In this document: positions 44,935 to 56,575 of the stretch, in pieces
Numbering within the stretch: the first letter of the stretch is position 1
How the letters are laid out: every line of letters begins with the position of its first letter
Origin: Trichoplusia ni
Taxonomy: Eukaryota > Arthropoda > Insecta > Lepidoptera > Noctuidae
Length of the DNA: 64,000 nucleotides
NCBI RefSeq assembly: GCF_003590095.1
Contig: NC_039490.1
Span: forward strand, 11,487,834-11,551,833
Direction: 5' to 3'
The notes under the pieces: model-generated
Told to the model about the DNA's origin: nothing
Seen by the model: the letters and a program-made list of their open reading frames with translations, nothing else
Databases searched by the model: none
Translations under genes and position numbers: made by a program

Positions 44935-45340
44935 AATATACTACAATTAAACAAAGAAATGCCGGTACAAAAAAAAAAAGAATATTGACCTACCATCTTT
45001 AAAATCTCAGAACACAAACTCAACACCTCCGCATCCTCGAAACACCAAAAAACTTCTCGAAATAACCTTTTGTTCGCGAGGAGCTCAAATATTTTTGTTA
45101 ATTAACCATCTTACCTGAATTGTGAAGAGCCACCGTTTACGAACGACTTGAGTCGTACTCAATGGTCCTGCTTACTACCAATTGTATTCGTCGTAATTGT
45201 ACGGAACAAAGGGGAATGTTGTTTACAGTAGGGTTAAATAAGGGCCTTTTGTTACTTTACTGACTGTTGTAAATTTTGATAAGCTTGTTGATATGAAGTA
45301 GAACATTTTGACTAATGATTTGACAAAAGGGACCTTTAAA
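44935..45340. other. No gene recognised
   Basis: Nothing recognised. Confidence 0.45.
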
Positions 45341-45344
45341 ACTA

Positions 45345-45510
45345 CACTACTCCCGCACTAGAAGTTAAAATCTTGTGTCGCAGGAGGTTTCACAACATTC
45401 AAGGCACATTCACAAAGACACTCAGTGTCGGGACAAGAATTCGCGGATCACAAAAGTGCTTGTCCCACGCGGGGACCGAACCCGCAACACGTTTCGTTGT
45501 AGATTTTGTA
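45345..45510 (-). mobile_element. tRNA-derived SINE, family B
   Basis: Inverted body: CACTACTCCCGCACTAG, ACAACATTCAAGGCAC, AAAGACACTCAGTGTCGGGA, and box B complement GGGGACCGAACCCGC. Confidence 0.7.
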
Positions 45511-45514
45511 ACCT

Positions 45515-46070
45515 GCAAATGTTAATTTTGAGTCTGAATATCTTACGTGAATTTCATGTTTGCAAAACCCGTCATTATGATTTCTTCGGGTCTGTAAATT
45601 GACGTCTAAATACTTATGTTAACAACTGCCAATATCTAGGAATATGAACTTGGTAGAAAATCTCTTCTTCAGTCATTTGTAAAGCCTTTCGTATTGAACT
45701 ATTGGAATTCCATAAACTTGAATAAGTGTACATTGTATTATAAGTCTTAAGGAACTATTTAAACGTTTCACAATGAATTGCAAACAATTTGTACTATTTT
45801 GGGATATTACGAACCAATCAACTGGTTTCAATCAAAAGTTTTCCAAACGTATTGGAAAGGTATTGAAATCATCTGTTATTCAACTATTTACGTGTTCAAA
45901 GGCAATACCGAAATTACAAATTCGAAACCAATAGAAACTGAAAGGTGTTTTCAAAATTTTGAGAATTTTTGGAAAAATGACAAATAATAGTACTGCGACA
46001 TTAACGAGACTTTGCACTACTGGACATGAACTCTTCCTTTTTCTAAAAAAAAAAATACCACAACTACTTA
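45515..46070. other. No gene recognised
   Basis: Nothing recognised. Confidence 0.45.
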
Positions 46071-46076
46071 AAAAGA

Positions 46077-46262
46077 AATAGGGTCCCGTCCCTAAATAGT
46101 AAAAACGGAATCCTTTTACTAAGGTTCCAACATCTGTCCCTCTGTTTCTCCTAACCGAAAGATATGAATACTGTCTATTTTTCATGGCATACTTGTTTTG
46201 GGTTACCCTTGTGCGAAACCCTCAGTGTCGCAAGTCCGACTTACATTTAATCCGTTTTTTCA
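46077..46262 (+). repeat. Dispersed repeat family D
   Basis: GGGTCCCGTCCCTAAATAGT, CGGAATCCTTTTACTAAGG and CCTCAGTGTCGCAAGTCCGA, with the middle shortened. Confidence 0.65.
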
Positions 46263-46264
46263 CA

Positions 46265-46820
46265 CGCGTAATCTTCAAAGGCACAGAAGAACCTCTATGA
46301 TAATAGATGATTGTCACTTAACCACTAAAATATGCGGGTATCGCCAGCCACACTAACGTCCACTCGATTCTAATCTAAAACCAGTATACGAAACGTCACA
46401 TTTCAAATACCACATAGGGTCATATTGTTATGAGTCTAAATACAACAAACATTGGCGAAGTAACGAGAATTGACAACGTAGCGAACAAGCCCTCGTTCGT
46501 AAGCTCCCCGTATTATTTTTTCGGAATTATCCTATTTAGCATAAAATATTTTTTGATATTATTCTCGTGAGGGTGTTTGTCGTAAAAATAAATAGTTGAT
46601 TATAATGTAAATGTAAAGCCTACGTGGGTAACGTTTAGAAGTCATAAATATAGCCTGAAAATGTCAGAGGCATTCAGTGAGTGAAGGGTTGAGTATTTTT
46701 AAGAGAAAGCCTATTTCAATTATGTGCGATTACTAAGTTAATGTATTGAAATAATTTATTACACGGAAAGTTTTTTCTACAAAGCCTCAAATTAACTTCA
46801 TACAAATATTTGTGAATCAT
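46265..46820. other. No gene recognised
   Basis: Nothing recognised. Confidence 0.45.
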
Positions 46821-46822
46821 AG

Positions 46823-47105
46823 TTTTTAGCGTCTTGACCCTAAGAAGGTACAAACTAGGCGTTATTATTGAGGCTTCGCTGTCTGCCAGTCCACCTGCTA
46901 CCAGGCTACAGCTTATCTATATTAGTATCTTAATAATAAGACAGTTAAAATTAACAGAGATGGTACATTTCTATTGCCGCTGTAATAACAAATTCTATAA
47001 CTTATATCAAGCAACGTGGTATAATCAAAAATATTTTTTTGTTTAACCTACTTGTACGGAATCCCCAGTATCGCGAGTTCGAGCCGTTCTTGACCGGTTT
47101 ATATT
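46823..47105 (+). repeat. Dispersed repeat family D
   Basis: GAGGCTTCGCTGTCTGCCAG, ACCAGGCTACAGCTTATC, TTCTATTGCCGCTGTAATAA and CGAGCCGTTCTTGACCGG. Confidence 0.65.
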
Positions 47106-47109
47106 TTTT

Positions 47110-47995
47110 GTGCAGGAGGACATTTATTAGAAACAAATAATGTTATGTTAGACCTGAATCTATCTTTGCCAAAATCGCTTTGTTTGATTACCTAAATTAA
47201 TTGAAATGAAAACTTTTTAAAAGGCTTTTTCCACTATTCAATGTATTCGAATAATCATTTTTCTTACCATAAAATAAATTCATAACACATAGTTTTATTA
47301 AAAGAAAATATTAATTATTTTGAAAAGCCAATCAATACATTCAATATTGGATCTTAATTCAATCAGTGTTAATACTGTTTTTGTTTGAACATCCAGTTGT
47401 TGATGTAATTGGCACATTTCGTTATTATCAGACAGGTTGTTGATTTTAATTATAATTGCTTCAATTAAGATTCGACATTCGTAAGATTGGAATTGTAATT
47501 TTACTTACAATTTCAAGTGCTCCCATACCGACCGATTAGAATTTTTAAGTCTAAAAAAGGATGAAATATTATGATGTACAACATTTATATATATAAATGA
47601 ATAGCTCACGGAAATATAAATCATTTTTTTCAAAATTACTTTGTGAAAAATGAGTTCCAACTTTTTTTTCATAATTTTTGTAACAATAAAAACCCCTTTT
47701 TTTCAAAACTCAAAGTACAAGATTTCCTAAACTTGGTTTTCTTTGCGAGTGGGTGGACAATGAGGTACAATGTAAAAAGGCAAGTTGAAAGGGGTCGAGG
47801 GCTTAATGGGGCTCTCGTCACGTCGACATACGACCTTTGGCTCCGTTACCCCTCCCCCCTCCGTTACCTTAAGAGGGTAATGTGCGGTAACGTGAGATGG
47901 TGAATGACAGACCGTTTGACAAGCCTCGCAGGATAATACGAACCTTTTTGATGATTGGAAAGTTGCAAAGTGACTCTATATTTTTATGTCCTAGT
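47110..47995. other. No gene recognised
   Basis: Mostly AT-rich. 47750-47900 is GC-richer, with the short inverted repeat TTACCTTAAGAGGGTAA near 47865. The 86-codon frame over it has no known motif. Confidence 0.4.
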
Positions 47996-47999
47996 GTTA

Positions 48000-48260
48000 T
48001 CTATACTTATATATAAAGCTGAAGAGTTTGTTTGTTTGTTTGTTTGAACGCGATAATCTCAGGAACTACTGGTCCAAATTGAAAAAATATTTTTATGTTG
48101 TATAGACCATTAATCGAGCAAGGCTTTAGGCCATAAACCATCACGCTGCGACCAATAGGAGCGAAGATACAATGGAGAATGTGAAAAAAACCGGGCACAT
48201 ACACCTAAATCATAACTTATATCTTCTACCCACGGGAACGAAGTCGCGGGCGACAGCTAG
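48000..48260 (+). mobile_element. Helitron-like non-autonomous element H1
   Basis: Begins A|TCTATACTTATATATAAAGC and ends GTCGCGGGCGAC (perfect 5-bp stem) AGCTAG|T. TC start, CTAG end, a hairpin just before the end, insertion between A and T and no target duplication are the Helitron hallmarks. A TTTG repeat and GAACGCGATAATCTCAGGAA follow the head. Confidence 0.85.
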
Positions 48261-48369
48261 TTTTATATAAGTGTACTTAACTCTAATTTTTCCCTGGTAA
48301 ATTTTCAAGGCATTTTAATTTTAGAATATATCATAGTTTAAAAGTATTCAATAGAAAGTAGTGTTGTCA

Positions 48370-48540
48370 TTGATCTGCTGGGAAGTTTGTTGCGCCGTTT
48401 TTTTTCTCACAGCAAAAGCACTAAGGTAGCGGTGAATGGTGGCGAAACTGGGTGCTGTCCAATGTAATTTCACCTATAAAAAGTGCTGCTTAGTAGCCTA
48501 ATTTGAATAAGTGACTTTTGATTTGATTTTGATATTGATC
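48370..48540 (+). mobile_element. LINE 3' tail
   Basis: TTTTCTCACAGCAAAAGCAC, GGTGAATGGTGGCGAAACTG and TTTGATTTGATTTTGAT, with the repeat tail at the 3' end. Confidence 0.55.
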
Positions 48541-48824
48541 CCTTTTTTGTTTCTTCTTAAGATGCATTTTACCACAAATAGAAAAACAATCATAATAGGT
48601 ATTTTATAGAACACCGCCTTGCTCTTTAAAAGTTCTTTAAAAATATCCTTCGTCGGCACTTTGACGTTTAACAAGATTGCAGTAAAATCGTATTACTGAG
48701 AACGGATATCGGAATTTCTCAACCGGGACGTCTGGGAGGCGGCTTCCCGGGCGGATCCGCGGGATAAACTCAGCTAGTATTAAATAACTTGTTGCATGTA
48801 GAGCGAGTGAATGTCGTAACTCTA

Positions 48825-49033
48825 CTTTTTTGGGGTTTTATCAAATGGTAAAAATGGAATCCTAATACTAAGGTCATGCAGTCTTTAAGTCTGTTTTTAA
48901 TATCTTTCATATCATTAATCGTGATAGGTAGATAGTTGAATTTTCGTAGTTAATGAGTTTACATAAAAACCGTGGCTAAGCACGATAGAGTTATGAATTT
49001 GAAGAGGGATTTTTTTTTCTGCAGCCTATTATT
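48825..49033 (+). repeat. Dispersed repeat family D
   Basis: GGTAAAAATGGAATCCTAAT, ACTAAGGTC and ATCGTGATAGGTAGATAG; strongly decayed. Confidence 0.5.
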
Positions 49034-49039
49034 ACATAA

Positions 49040-49125
49040 CATCATTGTACCCTAACATTGTATGTATTAAGAATCACTGCTGTAATTCCATGGTGTACAA
49101 TAAAGAATATTCTAATCTAATCTAA
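49040..49125 (+). mobile_element. LINE 3' tail
   Basis: CATTGTATGTATTAAGAATC, TGGTGTACAATAAAGAATAT and the tail TCTAATCTAATCTAA. Confidence 0.55.
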
Positions 49126-49129
49126 CATT

Positions 49130-49945
49130 CAGAGCCACGAGTCTATTCCATCTTGATCATTGTTAAAGACAATCTTGTTAAACTGTGAAAAACAAGACTT
49201 TTAAAAATATTTGTTCTCGTTGAATACCAAACTGATTCATTGATTAAAACACACTCAGCTCTGAACCAAGAAAACGATTAGCAACAAAAGAACAATCCAA
49301 TAACAACCAATAAAAAGCCTTCGAATCCACATCAACAAGAAACTACCAAAAGCCTACCTATTGGTTTCTTCACAATTTCCAGCAATAACGAAATAAAACC
49401 AATCGTGTTCACCTGAAGGCTTTAGTTGAAAAGGCTCACACAGACAAATCAAATTAAACGTAAAAAAGAAAGAAAAAAAATCTTATGAACCACGAATGAG
49501 GATCACGTATTCTACGTTTTAAGGCTCCATCACTAAAAGCCTTATTTGTAAGTGTGAGCGTGACTTAGAACTAGGATGTATGGAGGTTTGTTTAAGTGCT
49601 TGTAAGGCTGTGATGTTAGTCAAGGCTTTTGCAATACGTGGGGGAACTCTTAAAGGGTCGACTCATGTAGCATAAACATAGTTTTTTTTGTTAGTTCATA
49701 AAGAGACATTTAAGGGGAATTACCTTACTTGAGAAAAAATAATATAAGATAAATAAGTTAAACAAGAACAAAATTGAATCCATCAGCATCTTGCAGTTTG
49801 ATCAAAGTTAATATAGAAAACACTATTTTCTAATAAAAAATAAAATTAAGGCTGTTATCTTCTCAGTTCCTTGGGATCACAATAATAAAATTAGTGTCAA
49901 AACAAAGTCTCGCTAACATAATTCTATCCTGCTAATTGAAACCTG
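49130..49945. other. No gene recognised
   Basis: Nothing recognised. Confidence 0.45.
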
Positions 49946-49950
49946 AGTAT

Positions 49951-50012
49951 CGTAGCTCGTAGCTCGACTACGACGTAGAACACCGTAGCGCTACGCTGTC
50001 TACGCTACGCGC
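49951..50012. repeat. Cluster of CGTAG/CTACG words
   Basis: About nine occurrences of the pentamer in both orientations within 62 bp (CGTAGCTCGTAGCTCGACTA, then CGACGTAG, CCGTAGCGCTACGC, CTACGCTACG). GC-rich against AT-rich flanks. Confidence 0.85.
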
Positions 50013-50014
50013 CT

Positions 50015-50800
50015 AATTTACAGCTTTGCAACGAAAGTAGTTTTAACGCTTACGACTTGTAAATTTTCAACGTCTGTCTAAAAATATTATGTTGTCAGCG
50101 TTATTTATAAGCAAATTCTCAAAATTTAGTTTTATCTAAATAAAGTTACCTTAAGTTACTAATGAATGCATAGTTTATAGTTTAAACTCCCTTTAAATTG
50201 ACTCTACCTAATGGAGTGGCCTGATCAGATTAGTGTCGAGAATATCGTCATATAATTCATTTATGTCGATAGCTAAATGTCAGCCGAGGATAGACAGCTT
50301 ACAAGCTTCCTGAGTTTGTAATTGAACAAAAGGCTTTCGTTATTAAAAGAAATCAAGATGTTTAGATTTATACAAAACAAGAGCTGTTTCCATATATTCT
50401 TCAATTGAATGATACGCGTTCAAGGAATTTTATATTCACAATCAAATAAAAATTGACCGTCTGACCGAATCGAGTCGGGTCAACTATCAAAAAGAAAAAA
50501 ATAAATTTATTCATTATATTTTTGGACCGAAACTAGGAGACTTGTGAAATATTTTTATTTGCCTACCCTTTTCGGGTACATCCTATGTATAAATACAGCC
50601 TTCTGAAACTTTAGATATTCATAAAATATCGTGTGTCCTGTGATATAGGCGTACATCAGTAAGTTTGTAGTTCTTGTTTACCTGCTTTCAGCTTAGTAGG
50701 GTTTGGACTCCATTCAGATTTTGGTCTAAAATTATAATGTGGGTGTTATTTCTAAATCAAAGACTTCACTAACGATTTTTCCATTTTTTTATTGTTGAAA
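50015..50800. other. No gene recognised
   Basis: Nothing recognised. Confidence 0.45.
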
Positions 50801-50804
50801 GAAC

Positions 50805-50989
50805 CTCTCCCGCACTAAAGAACTGTTAATTAATTAATTCCTTGTGTTTTGGGATTTCACAAACATTCAAGTGACATCCACAAAGACACCCAGACTCAGA
50901 ACAAGCGTATATGACCACACTATGGAATCCTTGGTCGTAATCAGTGGGTTTTTCGTGGTATCTTATACCACTCGGCTATCCGTTTAGTT
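50805..50989 (-). mobile_element. tRNA-derived SINE, family B
   Basis: Inverted copy from CTCCCGCACTAAAGAA through ACAAACATTCAAGTGACATC, CAAAGACACCCAGACTCAGA and the head complement ACCACTCGGCTATCCG. Box B is decayed. Confidence 0.7.
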
Positions 50990-50994
50990 ACCAA

Positions 50995-51680
50995 TTCCTT
51001 GGTTGACTGAAAGAATGCCTCAGGCAATAGGACCGCCATTGTACATTTATTTGCATGATTAGAATTAAGTATACTACAAAATGTTGCTTTGTGTTTGCGC
51101 TCATAAAAGATTTTATCAAAAATGTAATAGAATACTGCAAATAAGCTACAGAACAGATAGACGACCTTCTTACTCAATGTTAAAAGAAAAAAAAAAACTT
51201 TCTAAATGCTTTTGTTAATCATTTGGAGAGCAGTTTGTCCCTCTGCATTGTGAAGACCTTTCTTCCTTCATACTATTTTTCTATCGCCATTTAATTGAGA
51301 AAGTGTATTTAACCGAAAAAGGGCCAAAACATTAATTAATGAGAAGAAAACGTTATAGCCAGAATTAAATGTATTTATTACGAAATGTATTTAATGGATC
51401 TTCTCAAATTACTTAAAGACTGGCAAGATTAATATTTGTTACCCTGGGATTAGAATCCGGGCCTTTCCAAGCAGAGAAAATCTAGAGTAAATTAATCTAG
51501 AATTTTGAATCAAGGTACCCGTAAAAATTTCACAGATTAAGTTGTTAAATGTGTACGTGACATTAATATGCAAAATTTATTATTGCCAGTCTTGTCTAGG
51601 TTATCACCACCAGGTTAAAGGCTACGCGTCATAGTACAACAATATAGAACATAGCACACAATAACAGTTTCTCAACTTCA
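50995..51680. other. No gene recognised
   Basis: Nothing recognised. Confidence 0.45.
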
Positions 51681-51685
51681 CATTT

Positions 51686-51910
51686 TTATAAGTGCGAGTC
51701 GGACTAGCGGTACTGTGGGTCCCGTATAAAATTTTATCACTTATCGAATTTTAAAAACGTCTCAATTATTGAATGTTGTCTTAAGCATATATGTTAATTT
51801 ATTTGTTTGTTGTTACGTAACAAAACATGAACAGAAATACGTCATCTGTACGTACTTACTGACTAAAAGAAAGAAAGAGTTCTATTTTTACCCTTTGGGT
51901 GCGGAACAAT
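51686..51910 (-). repeat. Dispersed repeat family D
   Basis: TATAAGTGCGAGTCGGACTA at the left and TTTTTACCCTTTGGGTGCGG at the right. Confidence 0.65.
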
Positions 51911-52257
51911 AAAAATATATCAGAGAGCTTTTTTCTTTTGTAAAATAAAAAAATATGTATAATAATTAAATAACACACCTATGCATTTCAATTGCTTATG
52001 GTTTCCAATTAACTCAGAAGTATTTATCAGCATAGATAATGCTCTTCCTTATTTAAATGTTGACTTAGCGTTATTGTTGGCTAGGAAAACTGACTATTAA
52101 TTAATTATGTTAGTTATAGTATTGGCATTGATTAAATATTATTATAAAGTTATTAATTAATTAGATAAGCTATTGTTATTCCAGTTTTACAGTAAAATAA
52201 AACACAGTCCGCCTTTGATGGTAAAATTTAGATTGCGGCCCCCATCTTAGCTACTGA

Positions 52258-52473
52258 TCACATTTTTGGCAAATTTGAGATAATTACAGGAGTCTCTTCT
52301 TGGTTCATACCAGCGGAGTTTCGCAGAGCATGTTTAAGCAATCTTGGGACCGTCTGAGACAGATACTGGAGACTGCGGCGTTTCTGGTCGATAAGAGGTT
52401 GGCATATCTCTACACAATGCCCTGCCTTGACAAGTATAAGCAGAGTTAGGTCCAAAGCAACTAATGTTATCAA
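52258..52473 (-). CDS. Unassigned open frame, possible exon or transposon remnant
   Basis: The frame begins with a Met at 52473 or upstream in frame from about 52490. It reads ITLVALDLTLLILVKAGHCV, then EICQPLIDQKRRSLQYLSQT, VPRLLKHALRNSAG and ends at TGA. The DNA from 52290 to 52450 is clearly more GC-rich than its flanks, as real coding sequence would be. Leu-rich helical character could suit an alpha-solenoid protein. No family is recognised. The possible splice borders (TTACATAG upstream, weak GT downstream) are poor. No other exon was found nearby. Confidence 0.3.
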   Translation of the reverse strand: MITLVALDLTLLILVKAGHCVEICQPLIDQKRRSLQYLSQTVPRLLKHALRNSAGMNQEETPVIISNLPKM

Positions 52474-52552
52474 GGCCTCTATGTAATTTGTATGTTAATT
52501 TAGACTTAAGGCTCTTAAATTATTTTTTTATTTAATCATTATTGACGGATAA

Positions 52553-52680
52553 GTATCGGGGTTCCTCGACTAGTTTTAGATCCAACCAGAGTCTTTAATC
52601 AAGCTTAAATCAAAAGGCATTCGACTCGCAAACCCGACGCTGCGTCAGCTCCCTTGCCGCTAGTCGATTTTTTATTTGAA
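52553..52680 (-). repeat. AACTAGTC-end repeat, copy 3
   Basis: Plus strand has CTCGACTAGTTTTAGATCCA, ACCAGAGTCTTTAATCA and GACGCTGCGTCAGCTC, similar in words to 12410-12485 and 24950-25049 but rearranged. Confidence 0.45.
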
Positions 52681-52819
52681 TAGTTGTTCAATGATGAGTG
52701 GTGAGTGAGTGAGTTGGTTCCAATTGTCTCCGGATACTGTATTGTGCGAGGATTGTATAAGCCTTTAACTAAAACCGGCATAAAGTAGGCTACATAAAAA
52801 ACCTACTTTATGAAGTACC

Positions 52820-52930
52820 TACCACGATAATCGTATATCACTGCTGGACAAATGCCTCCACACTATTTCCTTAGTCTCTCAGCAGCCGCAACTGCCGCAA
52901 GTGACCAGTGTAGTAAGATCTTGCCTGAAG
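52820..52930 (+). mobile_element. LINE-tail fragment
   Basis: CGTATATCACTGCTGGACAA then ATGCCTCCAC is a common lepidopteran LINE tract. Confidence 0.45.
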
Positions 52931-52934
52931 ATAG

Positions 52935-53250
52935 ATGTAGGGGATAAACAAATGAACATCTCAAAAGACCATGTAACTATACAGTTATAGTATGAATGCT
53001 TTGTAGGCAGCATTTAGGAAATAGGAACAGAATCCCATTTTACACGCGTATGCAAGGCTGAAAGTTATTTTACATAATAGACGCGGTAACTGCACGGAAA
53101 TGGGCTCGCTTTGTCATCCATGTGTCTCGAGCGACATCACAGGTATAGCATATACTGCATGACTATATGTCTAGTGCAATCTAGATTATAAGGTTGTAGC
53201 TTAAATGTTTTTGGGAACTCAAAAAAATGTTGGAAGAATAATTTTTTTAA
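52935..53250. other. No gene recognised
   Basis: Nothing recognised. Confidence 0.4.
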
Positions 53251-53254
53251 ATGT

Positions 53255-53370
53255 CTCCGGCACTGAGAAATTTTAATCTTTATATCGTGGGAGGTACACA
53301 AATATACGAGTCACATACACAAAGGCACCAATACTCAGAAGAAGCATTCGTAGATCGCACAAATCCCTGA
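53255..53370 (-). mobile_element. 3' half of a family B SINE
   Basis: CGTGGGAGGTACACAAATAT, GTCACATACACAAAGGCACC, AATACTCAGAAGAAGCATTC and GTAGATCGCACAAAT; head missing. Confidence 0.6.
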
Positions 53371-53374
53371 CAAC

Positions 53375-53895
53375 AGTCCCTAAAAGCAACCTGTTCTTGT
53401 GTTTTTCTTGTTTATATTTTTCGGTTATAAAAAGGTTTCGTGATAGTTCGAAAAGTAGTTTTTTACAAATTATGTATTGGTGAAAGTTTTGATCGAAGCG
53501 CGTCGTGGCTTTTTTTTTTTCGACTATTATTTTTCTGATTTAACACATAAAGTTAATTTTATTACAATTCATTTGTGCAATTTGATCAGCATTATCTATT
53601 GTAGAAACATAACTTATATCAAAAGTACTTTTTGGAGCAAAAAAATAACAATGCGTAAATATAAATAATACATCTTTCTTTTATAATACTTGTTGTCGCT
53701 ATTTATGTTAACCCAGTTCAAGAGCTGTTTCTGATTCTTTAGAAAGTGTTTCGAACAACTGGCCACCAGAACTATTCTCAGAAACTGAAGCCGCATCTGA
53801 TTCTCTTTCAGCAACTTTGTAACAATCAATTACCTGGTTAAATTTAAACCCAACAAAAGGAAATAACTGAACCTTATTTAGTTCAGCCTTTATGA
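53375..53895. other. No gene recognised
   Basis: Nothing recognised. Confidence 0.4.
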
Positions 53896-53900
53896 GTTCA

Positions 53901-54000
53901 TTAGGGGTCTGTACTCAAAGGATAAAAACGATATCTATTATTAAGGCTCGCTCTCTGACTGTCTGTCTGTTTGTGATCAGGCCTTGTTGTTTCCAGAATC
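53901..54000 (+). repeat. Dispersed repeat family D, 5' part
   Basis: GGGGTCTGTACTCAAAGGAT, TATTAAGGCTCGCTCTCTG and TGTCTGTCTGTTTGTGATCA. Confidence 0.55.
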
Positions 54001-54229
54001 AACAAAATTTATTCTAACAAACACAAAAAAGACAAATTGTAAATTTCCACCATTTTGAAGTCCGTTAAAAGTAAAAACACGTGATTATAACTTTAATACC
54101 CGTTCATACGGCTAAAATTCATAAACTTTTTATTCGGCGAAAGTTTAAGAAATACTAATTAGCAAACATTCCTAAAATTATTTGCGTAAACATCTTAAGC
54201 GTTACACAACTCCACAATATTAGAAGTTG

Positions 54230-54299
54230 AGGTCAAACTTGGGGTGACCTTTGACCATATCGTGGGCATATTTATGACCTCGAACTAATTGTGGGGTCA
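54230..54299. promoter_or_regulatory. Cluster of nuclear-receptor half-sites
   Basis: AGGTCA at 54230, TGACCTTTGACC (a DR1 on the minus strand) at 54245-54256, TGACCT at 54275-54280 and GGGTCA at 54294-54299. DR1 elements bind HNF4/USP-type receptors. No gene is near, so a role is unproven. Confidence 0.3.
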
Positions 54300-54304
54300 A
54301 ACAC

Positions 54305-55115
54305 ACGGAACAAATATTGTTGGGAGGGCCTTTTAACTGTTTAGGCGAATTCGTTTTCTGTTTGTAAATCAATTGTAATCATCGAAATATATGTGAATAA
54401 AAATTATACAAGAATTAAAATGCATTTTCCACATTTTCTATTCTGCTTTTCTCAAAAAACAAAGAAACAAGTTTTTCCAAGGCAAAACACAAGGAGAACA
54501 AGACAGTATTTAATGAACCTCTATTTTCTAACTTGAAAACGTAAAAAACAAGCTGAATGTATTGAATAAAAACACTTCAATTCTTGCTGTATTTATTTCT
54601 AGGAATCGAACCTACGAGTAATCCTATTTTCTACATTGAATGAAAAATAAAAGCACATCATTTGCTAAGAGAGAAGAGACATAATCAACCACTTTTCTAT
54701 TCTTCATATTTTGTGTACGTACCTAAAAAAGATCAAAAAATGTTACGTGTGTTTTCTAAAAACTCAGTTTAAAGTAAAATGCCTAAAGCAATTTTAACGT
54801 AAATATAACGAAATCAATTATACACTGAAATAAGTCAGTAGTTTTTTTATTTCATGCGTGTGTATAAAACGACTCACCAATATTAGATTCACTATAAGAT
54901 TGTTGACCTTTTTTTAAGTACCTAAACAAAAGAAGGACAGTGTCAAAGTTTAAGCCGCCCGTAGGGTACTGACATGGCTTTGACAAATACACACCCTTGG
55001 AGAAATCTCAGGTGTGTTCCCTCATGATCTTTTCTTCCGCTGTTTAAAACAAGTGAAAATTACTTTGTAATACGGACATGAATTAAAAAAGAGAGGGGTG
55101 AACCTTTGATTTGTC
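54305..55115. other. No gene recognised
   Basis: Nothing recognised. Confidence 0.45.
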
Positions 55116-55119
55116 AGTC

Positions 55120-55304
55120 CAGGCCGAACAGGGTGGTCGAGGTCATCACGCTAAACCCACTGTGCGCGTCGTGTCGCGGTTTCGAACCCGCGTAGGACAA
55201 GCATTTGTGTGATCTTTGAATACTTGTCCTGAGTCTAAGTGTCATTGTGCTAGTGACTTGAATGTTTGTGAAATGTGTGATTAAATTCCTTAGTCCAGGA
55301 GTCG
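55120..55304 (+). mobile_element. tRNA-derived SINE, family B
   Basis: GGTGGTCGAGGTCATCACGC, box B GTTTCGAACCCGCG, GACAAGCATTTGTGTGATC, TGTCCTGAGTCTAAGTGTCA and CCTTAGTCCAGGAGTCG. Nearly complete. Confidence 0.8.
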
Positions 55305-55309
55305 TTTTT

Positions 55310-55905
55310 TTAAATAAACGTATTATGTTATAACTGCTTACGTGATAGCCAAATTATTTAGCAACTATTTTAGTTTCCTTAAATAGATGTTGTTTTAAAC
55401 ACTTGTTGCTCAATAGCTGGTTCTATCTCTGTAGGATATCACTTATCAAAACTTTATTTATGAAGTTGTCAAGTAAATCTATTTTCAACTCACTCCATAT
55501 CAAATGAAATAGTTCTAACTATAAGTCCTTTAAGAAATCTATTTCGAGATGAACTGATTTTAAAATAGATATAAACTTAAATAAAATGTCATGTTGCCTA
55601 GGAAGGCACTGCAGGCGGTAGGAAATGACGCGGAAGTTGAGGATGCAAAGAATAAGTATTGAAAGTTGCTGTAAATGTGATTTGTGTTTGAACGAGCAGA
55701 TGTTCTTTTGATAGGGACATTCCAGATATTAATAAGAACTTCCTTTGTAAACCTATATAAGTTAAAAGCAAAATAGCTTCAAAGGCTGTTATTTTAACCC
55801 AAGATTATTTACTGTATTACTTTATATCTTATTTTAGACTGTATATTCTTATGAGAAATAAATTTATTTAAACCGAAAACACCATTCAACGAAATTAACA
55901 CAGGT
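55310..55905. other. No gene recognised
   Basis: Nothing recognised. Confidence 0.45.
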
Positions 55906-55909
55906 CCAA

Positions 55910-56129
55910 TCTATACTAATATATAAAGCTGTAGAGTTTGTTTGATTGTTTGAACGCGCTTATCTCAGGAACTACTGGTCCAAATTGAATAAATTTTTGT
56001 GTTGAATAAACCATCACGCTGCGCCTAATAGGAGCCAAGATACAATGGAAAATGTGAAAAAACCAGGGCAGGTATAAATCATAACTTATATCTTCTATCC
56101 ACGGGGACGAAGTCGCGGGCAACAGCTAG
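55910..56129 (+). mobile_element. Helitron-like non-autonomous element H2
   Basis: A|TCTATACTAATATATAAAGC at the start and GTCGCGGGCAACAGCTAG|T at the end. Closely similar to H1, shorter by two internal deletions. Confidence 0.85.
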
Positions 56130-56134
56130 TACTT

Positions 56135-56570
56135 AGCTTATAAAATATCTTGTTTTTAGTCCCATAATCCCACTTCTCATGCCCATTCAGATCAACAATG
56201 ATAATCAACGAAAACCCAGCTATTAACCACATCATGTCCCAGAGGAACATTTGTCAGTCTTGAACCCAGAATCCGAAGTCATAAATAGAAAATTGGCGAA
56301 GTAGAAATAATGACAAACTTACACGTAAAATGCATAAAGACTCTTTTGTTGAAAACTGCTGGTTTGTAAGATACTTTTAAAATAGTCTTCCTTTTCCTAA
56401 GCTATGTTGACATCTTCGACGGCGGTCTAACAAGTTTTATTTCAGTACCGTATTTTATAAGACGCGACTCCTTTCTTGAACTCTACATTTTGTTATTCTG
56501 AAATAATTTTACTTTTGTGCATAAAAGCACTATTGGTTGGTGTTTTGTGCATGTGATTTGAATACTTTCA
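56135..56570. other. No gene recognised
   Basis: Nothing recognised. Confidence 0.45.
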
Positions 56571-56575
56571 AGTAA

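Noticed and set aside
48007..48204. Open frames inside the three H-type Helitron-like copies, similar between copies
   Set aside because: Similarity comes from the repeat itself; no Rep or helicase motif is present.
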